This document shows, piece by piece, positions 1 to 5,700 of a DNA stretch of 6,795 bases (position 1 is its first letter; every line of letters starts with the position of its first letter). This DNA is from Patescibacteria group bacterium (lineage in GTDB: Bacteria; Patescibacteriota; Gracilibacteria; UBA1369; PNNO01), in assembly GCA_018821175.1 (NCBI GenBank), contig JAHJMX010000049.1:1-6795 (forward strand). Direction: 5' to 3'. Below the pieces are notes generated by a model. That model had not been told where the DNA came from and did no database searches. It was given only the letters and a program-made list of their open reading frames with translations. Position numbers and translations under genes: made by a program.

Positions 1-429
1 ACTGTGCATGCCAGAAAAATACGTTTCGTAATTTATGAAACCGAAGTGATATTGCAAATTCTTCAAAGCCCAATCAATAACGTGAATAATCGGATGCGCC
101 AGCCAATAAGGAATCAAAATTTTCATTATCTGCCCACCCATATGTTTCAATTTCACAGTATCTTTATTGTGGTATTTCTTCACCATTGAATATCCCGAAA
201 GCACGAAAAACACATTCACCCCAATAAAACAAAAAGCCATAAAAAAACCAATCCATGCGTTTGGCTCGTACTGAATATATCCAAGCGATTCTCGAATCCA
301 AACCCCAATCCCTTGGCCTCTTTCCATCAAAAAACTGCCCCCAAATAAGTCATATTGAAAGTGATAAATCACAATCATGATAATTGCAACCGCTCGAATC
401 AAAACGCTATGTTCTTTTGTAATTTTCAT
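1..429 (-). CDS. Membrane acyltransferase, acyltransferase-3 family (N-terminal part, cut by window edge)
   Basis: The first 143 residues are visible; the rest lies beyond the left edge. Members of this family (OafA/WecH type) are integral membrane enzymes of about 330-400 residues with around ten helices, which move acetyl or other acyl groups onto sugars of surface polysaccharides or onto other substrates. Diagnostic features are a first helix with R12 and H23 (IRAVAIIMIVIYHF), matching the family's conserved Arg and His, and the motif GVNVFFVLSGY at residues 70-80 at the end of the second membrane segment. A further hydrophobic stretch begins near residue 101 (IMKILIPYWL). The ATG overlaps the stop of the upstream antitoxin gene as ATGA, so the two are probably translationally coupled. 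Codons are somewhat richer in G/C at third positions (TTG, GCG, GGG) than in the large gene at the other end. The acyl substrate cannot be told from this fragment. Confidence 0.86.
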   Translation of the reverse strand, partial: MKITKEHSVLIRAVAIIMIVIYHFQYDLFGGSFLMERGQGIGVWIRESLGYIQYEPNAWIGFFMAFCFIGVNVFFVLSGYSMVKKYHNKDTVKLKHMGGQIMKILIPYWLAHPIIHVIDWALKNLQYHFGFINYETYFSGMHS

Positions 430-608
430 ACTTCAGAGGTTTTTAAAAAATCCTCTAAAATCAAATCTACTTCGTCAATCGGCTTCACTTCGAGAACTGG
501 CACAGAATGATGCATAACAATATAACGAATATTTTTCTCTTTTGCCTCCTTCCAAATCTTCGTAAAGTTCTGCCTAAACTTTTTGATTCCTATTAATTTT
601 GTATCCAT
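426..608 (-). CDS. Phd/YefM-family type II antitoxin-like protein, without an adjacent toxin
   Basis: This 60-residue protein has the layout of the Phd/YefM DNA-binding fold. An N-terminal 'IGIKKFRQNFTKIWKEAKE' stretch (residues 7-25) corresponds to the family's S/A-x-x-x-FR-x-N-F-x-x-x-L helix. It is followed by the beta segment IRYIVMHHSVPVLEVKP (residues 27-43), matching the family's 'i.I..h.kPvaVl.p'. The acidic C-terminal tail (DEVDLILEDFLKTSEV) is where these antitoxins normally wrap the toxin, but it is short: Phd is about 73 and YefM 80-90 residues. Such proteins neutralise Doc, YoeB/RelE or PIN toxins and repress their own operon. Here the downstream gene is an acyltransferase (ATGA overlap) and the upstream gene is divergent, so no toxin partner is seen. 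A TGTACA palindrome sits at its promoter. No Shine-Dalgarno precedes the ATG. It may be an orphan antitoxin used as a plain repressor, or its partner may be elsewhere. Confidence 0.75.
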   Translation of the reverse strand: MDTKLIGIKKFRQNFTKIWKEAKEKNIRYIVMHHSVPVLEVKPIDEVDLILEDFLKTSEV

Positions 609-624
609 AATTCACGGATTAGTG

Positions 625-750
625 CTACTTCCAGTGTACACTTTTTAAAAAATCAAAACAATAGCAAATAACCATACCCCCGCATATTACAGCCAAAAAG
701 CCGCTCGTCAAAATCGCCGTCCCGGGACGGAAGTTGCCGTAAAATAGCAA
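625..750 (-). CDS. Possible 41-residue membrane peptide or coding remnant
   Basis: An open frame runs on the minus strand from just after an in-frame TGA at 763-765 to a TAG at 625-627, only 17 bases before the antitoxin start. It would begin with TTG at 750 (no ATG until 675). The peptide starts LFYGNFRPGTAILTSG and continues into a hydrophobic, Cys-rich segment (FLAVICGGMVICYCF) that could span a membrane, ending in FLKSVHWK. Codon choice (AAC, TTC, CCC, ACG, AGC) looks protein-like and more GC-rich than the surrounding non-coding DNA. There is no ribosome binding site, and the putative antitoxin promoter lies inside the frame, so it may equally be a decayed gene end or a chance frame. I do not recognise the peptide. 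Confidence 0.2.
   Translation of the reverse strand: MLFYGNFRPGTAILTSGFLAVICGGMVICYCFDFLKSVHWK
633..661 (-). promoter_or_regulatory. Antitoxin promoter with TGTACA operator palindrome
   Basis: On the minus strand a -35 like TTGTTT (656-661) and a -10 TACACT (633-638) are separated by 17 bases, which would start transcription about 18 bases before the antitoxin ATG. The -10 is embedded in the perfect 10-bp palindrome AGTGTACACT (633-642). Its core TGTACA is the established binding hexamer of YefM-type repressors, and similar GTGTACAC-like palindromes occur at phd-doc operators. The location and sequence fit negative autoregulation by the encoded Phd/YefM-like protein. The match to the family operator is seen directly; the binding is inferred. 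Confidence 0.55.
717..730. other. Perfect 14-bp GC-rich palindrome
   Basis: CCGTCCCGGGACGG reads the same on both strands and stands out as a pure G/C island in an AT-rich gap. No T-run follows in either direction at a distance expected of a terminator. It falls inside the weak minus-strand frame at 625-750, where it would encode Arg-Pro-Gly. It could be a protein binding site or a remnant of a mobile or repeated element; its role is unknown. Confidence 0.4.
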
Positions 751-762
751 AATCCGTATAAC
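734..762 (+). promoter_or_regulatory. Possible upstream promoter of the peroxiredoxin gene
   Basis: TTGCCG (734-739) and TATAAC (757-762) are 17 bases apart. The -10 and its downstream bases (GTATAACTCAA, 756-766) are identical to those of the strong promoter at 6480-6490, which makes it more credible. If used, it would give the peroxiredoxin mRNA a leader of about 95 bases that includes the GGATAAT inverted repeat. Confidence 0.28.
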
Positions 763-775
763 TCAAGGTAATTTC

Positions 776-799
776 GGATAATACAAACTCCAATTATCC
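776..799. repeat. Inverted repeat GGATAAT / ATTATCC upstream of the peroxiredoxin gene
   Basis: Seven-base perfect arms (776-782 and 793-799) flank a 10-base spacer. A third copy of GGATAAT is at 827-833, between the -35 and -10 of the proximal promoter. No T-run follows, so this looks more like a regulator binding array than a terminator. The arms also resemble DnaA boxes (TTATCCATC and TTATCCGAA, each 7 of 9). The third copy lies within an exact DnaA box. Confidence 0.4.
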
Positions 800-816
800 A
801 TCTATTGCTTTAAAGA

Positions 817-844
817 TTTACACTGTGGATAATAAGCATAGTAT
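817..844 (+). promoter_or_regulatory. Peroxiredoxin gene promoter with an embedded exact DnaA box
   Basis: TTTACA (817-822) and TAGTAT (839-844) are 16 bases apart; an alternative -10, TATATT, lies at 842-847. Transcription would begin about 12-15 bases before the ATG, leaving no room for, and no sign of, a Shine-Dalgarno. The spacer contains TGTGGATAA (824-832), the exact reverse complement of the DnaA box TTATCCACA. The palindrome CTTAATTAAG (853-862) directly precedes the start codon. Confidence 0.42.
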
Positions 845-863
845 ATTATTAACTTAATTAAGC

Positions 864-1589
864 ATGGAAAACATAAATGAAGCGCAAATTATTACACCTA
901 TGCCAAGAATTGGGGATAAGGCACCTGAATTTAAAGCAGTTACAACACAGGGAGAAATCAATTTCCCGAAGGATTATGAAGGCGGTTGGGTAATACTTTT
1001 TAGCCATCCTGCTGATTTCACTCCAGTATGTACTTCTGAATTTATTACTTTTGCGAGTATGGAAAATCAATTCGCAGAAGCTGGTTGCAAACTTGTAGGC
1101 CTTTCTGTTGACGGTCTTTATAGCCATATTGCATGGCTTCGTACAATTAAAGACAAAATTGAGTACAAGGGAATGAAAAACGTCGAAGTAAACTTCCCTT
1201 TAATTGAGGATATCACTATGAATGTTGCGAAAAAATACGGGATGATTCAACCTGGAGAAAGCAACACAAAAGCTGTTCGAGCAGTATTCTATATTGATCC
1301 TAAAGGAATAATTAGAACAATCCTTTATTATCCTTTAAGCACTGGACGTAATTTTGATGAATTATATAGGACTTTGATTGCTTTAAAAGCTGCTGATGAA
1401 TTTGGGATTGCAACTCCAGCAGATTGGAGACCTGGAGATGATGTAATCATATCTCCTGCTGGCTCTTGTAATGCAGCAAAAAATAGAATGGAAGGGAAAG
1501 AAGAGGGGCTTGAGTGTAAAGACTGGTTCTTTTGCACAAAAAAGATTGATAAAGATGAAATTCTAAATAAAGTTCTTAAGAAAAAATGA
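864..1589 (+). CDS. Peroxiredoxin, Prx6/archaeal-type (AhpC/TSA family)
   Basis: A full-length, 241-residue thiol peroxidase that would reduce hydrogen peroxide and organic peroxides in the cytoplasm. The active-site loop PADFTPVCTSE (residues 49-59) supplies the peroxidatic C56 with T53 and P49, and R139 in KAVRAVFYIDP is the third catalytic residue. The long C-terminal extension with a CxxxxxC pair, C218 and C224 in CKDWFFC, matches archaeal Prx6-like enzymes such as that of Aeropyrum pernix, in which the last Cys resolves the peroxidatic one in the neighbouring subunit. C75 and C202 are extra. Length and motifs are complete. The ATG at 864 is the first in frame and is followed directly by sequence; the leader is short with no Shine-Dalgarno. 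The gene ends with three consecutive in-frame stops (TGA TAG TGA). It stands alone; no reductase gene is adjacent. Confidence 0.94.
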   Translation: MENINEAQIITPMPRIGDKAPEFKAVTTQGEINFPKDYEGGWVILFSHPADFTPVCTSEFITFASMENQFAEAGCKLVGLSVDGLYSHIAWLRTIKDKIEYKGMKNVEVNFPLIEDITMNVAKKYGMIQPGESNTKAVRAVFYIDPKGIIRTILYYPLSTGRNFDELYRTLIALKAADEFGIATPADWRPGDDVIISPAGSCNAAKNRMEGKEEGLECKDWFFCTKKIDKDEILNKVLKKK

Positions 1590-1734
1590 TAGTGATTCAC
1601 TTTATCGATACCATCACCTACATCCAAACAAAAAAACGCCTGCATTATGGCAGCCATTTTTCAATAGAGCTGCGGAGGATATGACGAAGTGCGGACTGGG
1701 GTTTTACACGTGCATTGATTGGCAATCAGACTAA
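1567..1734 (+). other. Start-less open frame between genes, possible gene remnant
   Basis: This gap after the peroxiredoxin gene is open in one frame from just after a TAA at 1564-1566 to a TAA at 1732-1734, 55 codons. It overlaps the peroxiredoxin end in another frame. Part of it reads like protein: LHPNKKTPALWQPFF, then NRAAEDMTKCGLGFYTC, ending IDWQSD. The only ATG is at 1681, giving 17 residues. The DNA around 1670-1712 is more GC-rich than its surroundings. It may be the tail of a decayed gene. A weak 4-bp hairpin ATGG-CAG-CCAT followed by five T (1647-1661) also lies here and could end peroxiredoxin transcripts. I recognise no family. Confidence 0.2.
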
Positions 1735-1745
1735 TTTCGTATAGT
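1715..1745 (+). promoter_or_regulatory. Possible GNAT gene promoter and operator-like palindrome
   Basis: TGATTG-G-CAATCA (1716-1728) is a 13-bp perfect inverted repeat. It covers the -35 zone of a weak promoter whose -10 would be TATAGT (1740-1745); TTGATT (1715-1720) is 19 bases and TTGGCA (1719-1724) 15 bases away, neither being ideal. Transcription starting near 1752 would place the TTG at 1719 upstream of the message, which favours the ATG at 1782 as the real start of the acetyltransferase. Confidence 0.3.
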
Positions 1746-1781
1746 ATCAGCTTAAGAATAGGCTACAAACATCAAGAGTAT

Positions 1782-2234
1782 ATGGGGATTCAAATCATTT
1801 TAGCGGAAACAAACAGCAAAGAAATCAATGCATTTGAAAAAAGAGAATGGCAAATTGCGGACCTCGAACATTACGGCAAACAAAATGTAGATTTTGCTAA
1901 AAAAATATATAAGCTTGTTGCAAAAAACTCTGACGATAAAATTGTTGGCATATTAAAGTTAGTGATTGAAGTTAATTTAGCCTTGATTGAAACCTTAATT
2001 GTAAGCTCTGCCCACAGGAAAATGGGTATTGGAAAAAAACTTCTAACACAAGCAGAAAATTTAGCTAAGAAAAGCAAATGCACTAAAGTTTATTTAGAAA
2101 CAAATGAAGAATGGGATGCGGTCAATTTTTATAAAAAAAATGGCTATAAAATAACAGGCATCCACGAAAAACATATACTGAATCAAAACACGCTGATCCT
2201 TACAAAGTTTTTATATGGTATTGATTCTGTATAA
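1782..2234 (+). CDS. GNAT-family N-acetyltransferase
   Basis: From the ATG at 1782 the protein has 150 residues, the usual size of a single GNAT domain, which transfers acetyl from acetyl-CoA to an amine on a small molecule or protein. The strand LIETLIVSSAHRKMGIGKKLL (two halves around residues 68-88) includes motif A, R79-K-M-G82-I-G84, the pyrophosphate-binding loop of acetyl-CoA. Then follow a basic helix (LTQAENLAKKSK), the strand VYLETNEE and the motif B region AVNFYKKNGYKITG (residues 113-126), typical of RimI-like members. A longer form starting at TTG 1719 would add 21 residues (LISYSISLRIGYKHQEY), outside the domain and probably upstream of the transcription start. The substrate cannot be deduced. 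A bidirectional terminator follows 15 bases after the stop. There is no good Shine-Dalgarno; GAG at 1776-1778 is the best match. Confidence 0.87.
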   Translation: MGIQIILAETNSKEINAFEKREWQIADLEHYGKQNVDFAKKIYKLVAKNSDDKIVGILKLVIEVNLALIETLIVSSAHRKMGIGKKLLTQAENLAKKSKCTKVYLETNEEWDAVNFYKKNGYKITGIHEKHILNQNTLILTKFLYGIDSV

Positions 2235-2248
2235 ACAAATTAACAAAA

Positions 2249-2273
2249 AAGGAGACCTGTTAGCGATCTCCTT
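2249..2273. terminator. Bidirectional intrinsic terminator between convergent genes
   Basis: AAGGAGA (2249-2255) and TCTCCTT (2267-2273) form a 7-bp stem with an 11-base loop. On the plus strand it is followed by a short T-rich tail (AGTTTTC) and would end the acetyltransferase message. On the minus strand it is followed by six T (the A-run at 2245-2250 read in reverse) and would end the lipoprotein message, so it is stronger in that direction. Confidence 0.8.
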
Positions 2274-2296
2274 AGTTTTCAGTATTTCCTTTCGGA

Positions 2297-2683
2297 TTAA
2301 TTCGTAATCTTCTCCTGATCTTCTCTGATCCATTCAATTATCATCGCTTTCTCATCTTCCGATGGTCCACCAAAAAAGAAATCAGTCCCCTCAGGAACGT
2401 ACACGTCTCTTTCAGCATGCTTTATGTACATCCGCCCATTCTCTGGATAAATAATACAATCGTCATCACACCAATCTTCCTCAGATGGAGTATAAGTGAC
2501 TTTTTCATCTGGAGTCAGGTAGATTTCAATTTCTCCCACTGGAGTCGCAACCTCAGCAAGCTGCTCGACAGCAGTCTCAACAGTGTCAACAGGATCAGCA
2601 ATCTCAGTAGGCTGCTCGATACCACAACCAGCAAGTCCGAGTGCTAGGATTCCAATAATCCCAACAAATACGATTTTTTTCAT
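2297..2683 (-). CDS. Small secreted lipoprotein of unknown function
   Basis: From the ATG at 2683 this is a 128-residue precursor with a type II signal peptide: MKK, a hydrophobic core (IVFVGIIGILALGL) and the lipobox LAGC, giving lipid-modified C20 after cleavage by signal peptidase II. The mature part starts GIEQPTEIADP, is a low-complexity Val/Glu/Thr/Pro linker to about residue 50, then a more structured acidic region (EIEIYLTPDEKVTYTP) with a CxxxC pair, C72 and C76, in WCDDDC. This pair could form a disulfide or bind a metal. It continues with PENGRMYIKHAERDVYVP and an acidic C-terminal helix. An in-frame ATG eight codons upstream (2707) would lie before the predicted -10, so the shorter form is preferred. 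Net charge is strongly negative. I recognise no family; membrane anchoring is well supported, function is not. Confidence 0.78.
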   Translation of the reverse strand: MKKIVFVGIIGILALGLAGCGIEQPTEIADPVDTVETAVEQLAEVATPVGEIEIYLTPDEKVTYTPSEEDWCDDDCIIYPENGRMYIKHAERDVYVPEGTDFFFGGPSEDEKAMIIEWIREDQEKITN

Positions 2684-2697
2684 ATTTATAAAATTAA

Positions 2698-2706
2698 AGA
2701 ATAGCA
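2698..2706 (-). promoter_or_regulatory. Extended -10 promoter of the lipoprotein gene
   Basis: TGCTATTCT on the minus strand is an extended -10 (TGn plus TATTCT, 2698-2703). No convincing -35 is visible, as is common with extended -10 promoters. Transcription would start about 8-9 bases before the ATG at 2683, giving a nearly leaderless message. The same TGCTAT arrangement heads the large repeat gene at 6241-6249. Confidence 0.4.
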
Positions 2707-2789
2707 TCAGAAATACAATAACACATTTTTGGAAGCTTTGTAGCAGAAAAGTAGACGATGTTAGAACTTTTTAGATATACCAACAAAAA

Positions 2790-5700
2790 TCAGATAATAC
2801 TATGATCATATAATGAAAGTTCATTTAGTCTTTTAACATTTGCAGTTTTTTCCAAATTCAAAAACAATTGATACAACAATCGTTCAGTTAAAAGAAAACA
2901 AAATGTGTCATAAATTACCGTACTACAACCTGGTTTAGATTTAGCTTTTAATTTATTAAAAAGTGCTCTTTCTTCACTATTCTCATCAAGCAAATTTCTG
3001 AAAATTTTTAAAATAATAGATTTCGGTATTTTAATATACGACGCATTAACACCCTCTAAAGTATTACTTTGATACCCCATCTCGCAAAATGTTCCTTTTT
3101 TACTTCCTAAAAACTTTTTGCAATCATTTCCATCCAAATAAAAACCTGCAGACCTCCCATTAATACTACGATCAAACCTATTTTTAATATCTTTTTGAAT
3201 GGAACAATCAAAAAAAGTAATTATTTCTGGGAATTCATTTTCATCCTTTATTCCTTCAAGCATCTGTAAAGATTTTTCTAAATCAGTTAAACTCGAAGGA
3301 TCAATTTTAAAATAAGGCTTATGAGGGTCTCTATGATCACGATGATGAAATGCCCATTCAATTTCTTTCATCAAAGTAAGCCCTAAGCGATACAACAGAT
3401 GTTCATTGGAAAGGTTTGTATTATTCATATCAATATAATATGTAGCAATTGAGCCAATATCATGTTCATACCACTCGTCAACTTTCTTTCCTGATATCCT
3501 CACCCGCTTCCTAGCATCATTCATATATTTTTGTGTCGTTGATCGCATGCGAAATGCATTAGGAACTAAATGTCTTAAACGATTAGTATATTCAAGTAAG
3601 TCATCTTCAGGCCTTAAATCAATTGATTTGATAGAGTAATACATCTGCGGATTAAATTGGAAAGCTTTCTCTGAATAAGGTTTTTTTTCATCAAGATTTG
3701 AAAATAAATCAAGAAACACTTTTCTAAACTCAGTCAAAAATTCTTTAGGGACATTATAATCCAACATTGTTTCAAGAGGAGGTTGTTTGTCCAAAATATC
3801 ATAATAGTCTTCTCTCGGCTTATTTGTCGGCCTATCTATAAGCGAATATCTATATAACACATCACACAAATGCTTAAATTCATCAAGTGTGTCAAGACTT
3901 CTAAAAACATCTTTTACAGAAGAAATAGACAATAAAACCCTTTTAATACTTGGGATGTGCTCCATATTAGCTTTGGCAATACTAAACACCTCAGAAAATC
4001 TAGAGTCCAATCCATGAAGCTTGCTCATAAAAACCAAATCATTATTTTTAAGAGCTTTTATCGCTGGCCCCATAAAGTTATCATAGAAAGCTTGAGGACT
4101 TAATTCAGACTTACCACGTATATTTAACATAAAATTAAGCACCCTTAGAGATCGTGATATTTCTCTTGCAGTAATTATCTCAATAATTATAGACTCACCA
4201 AATACCTCAAGCCCTTTATTAAAAATTTGTTTTGTACCATCAGAATAACAATCAATAATAGAATTTATTTCATCAATATTTAGACTCTTCAAATCTACAA
4301 ATGCAGAGAATTTATCTCCCACAATTCTACTATAACCATTTTCAATTAAAGCTATTGCAAATTCTTTGTTTAAACCATTAAATTTATCCCACTTTATACC
4401 CTCGACAAGCTCATCTATTTTTCCTAATTCAAGCAACTTTATCGCTTCATCTTTATTCGATCCTACAAAATATTCCAAAATGTAATTTTGAAAACCTAGT
4501 TTTTTTAGTCTAAGCCCTATTTTCAAATAATCTAATCCTTGAAATTTTTTTATGTTTTCAGCAACATCCTTACCAAATCCAGCATCAATTAAAGCATCAG
4601 CTATTTTTTCGTGAGGTATACTATTAATTCTAAATAAATTACATATCAAAATATGAGGTGTACTCCACCTTATCAAATCAGAAATAATTTTTTCCTGATC
4701 TATTCCTTCAAATTTTTCCAAATTACACAAAACATGAATAGATCCTAACTTTTCAGCTATTTTTAAATGATCAACTCCTGCAAATCTATACAAGCTCGCA
4801 GCAACAGCTACTGATTCTCCAGCTTTTATAAGTTTTTCTGCTACTTCGTTATCTACATATTTAAATCTATCCAAATATCTAGCAACAGATGTTGATTCTC
4901 CAGCTTTTATAAGTTCTAAAGCAACCTCTTTATCTAGTCCATTTACTTTATACAAATTCTGAGTAACATACTTTACATCTCCAACTTCAATTAACTTCAG
5001 TACAAATTTTTTATGGTCTAAATAAGGTAATTTTTCAAAATTAGTAAAAAAATACCATTTCGCTCCGGTCTCGATCCATTTCAATAAAACTTTTGTATCA
5101 AAACCTTCAAATTTATCTAAATTTCGCAACACGTCATATCCAAATCCTACATCTATCAATTTTAAAGCTATTTCTTCATCTAACCCTCTAAATTTTATCA
5201 AATTTCTAGCTACATACCACGCTTCCTCATCATTAATTAAGCTTAAAGCCTTTTCTTTATTCAAATCTCGACTACCTTCTAGATATTCTAACTTCTTATG
5301 AGATTTTTCGTTAACTTTCTCAAATATATAATCTGTGTCCAGCTCAATAAATTTCCCGATATTATTAACAACATCAAAACCAAATCCCGCCTCAATTAAT
5401 TTTAAAGCTACTTCTTGATCAAGATTTTTAAATCTATCCAAATACCTACCCACAAATTCTGCTTCTCCAGCTTTTATAAGCTCTAAAGCTATATCACAAC
5501 TCAAGCCTTTAAACCTCTTTAAATTTGAAGCAAACCTCCACTTATCGGAATATTGTATTAACTTAACGGCAACTTGATTAGACAATCCTTCAAAGCTATC
5601 TAAATTGTTTTCTACTTCATAAACATACCCATCTTCGATTAATTTTAAAGCCAACTCACTATCTAATCCTGAAAACTTATTTAAATTCACAGCTAAATCG

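Noticed and set aside
4..189. Plus-strand 61-codon frame at the left edge
   Set aside because: Antisense to the acyltransferase, which has clear family motifs.
858..1127. Minus-strand 89-codon frame opposite the peroxiredoxin gene
   Set aside because: It is antisense to an unambiguous peroxiredoxin and has no recognisable domain or start context.
1328..1657. Minus-strand 109-codon frame over the peroxiredoxin end
   Set aside because: Most of it is antisense to peroxiredoxin codons; the residue mix follows from the opposite strand.
1719..1781. TTG-initiated N-terminal extension of the acetyltransferase
   Set aside because: It adds residues outside the GNAT domain, lies over the presumed promoter and operator palindrome, and an ATG fits the domain boundary.
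2684..2707. Eight-codon longer start of the lipoprotein
   Set aside because: It would begin upstream of the extended -10, and the MKK start at 2683 gives a canonical signal peptide.
2417..2774. Two plus-strand frames across the lipoprotein gene
   Set aside because: They are antisense shadows of the lipoprotein with no domain or initiation signals.
2790..2792. Reading UGA as glycine (Gracilibacteria-type code)
   Set aside because: Several genes end naturally at TGA at family-typical length, GGN codons serve for glycine, and extensions past TGA show no domain.
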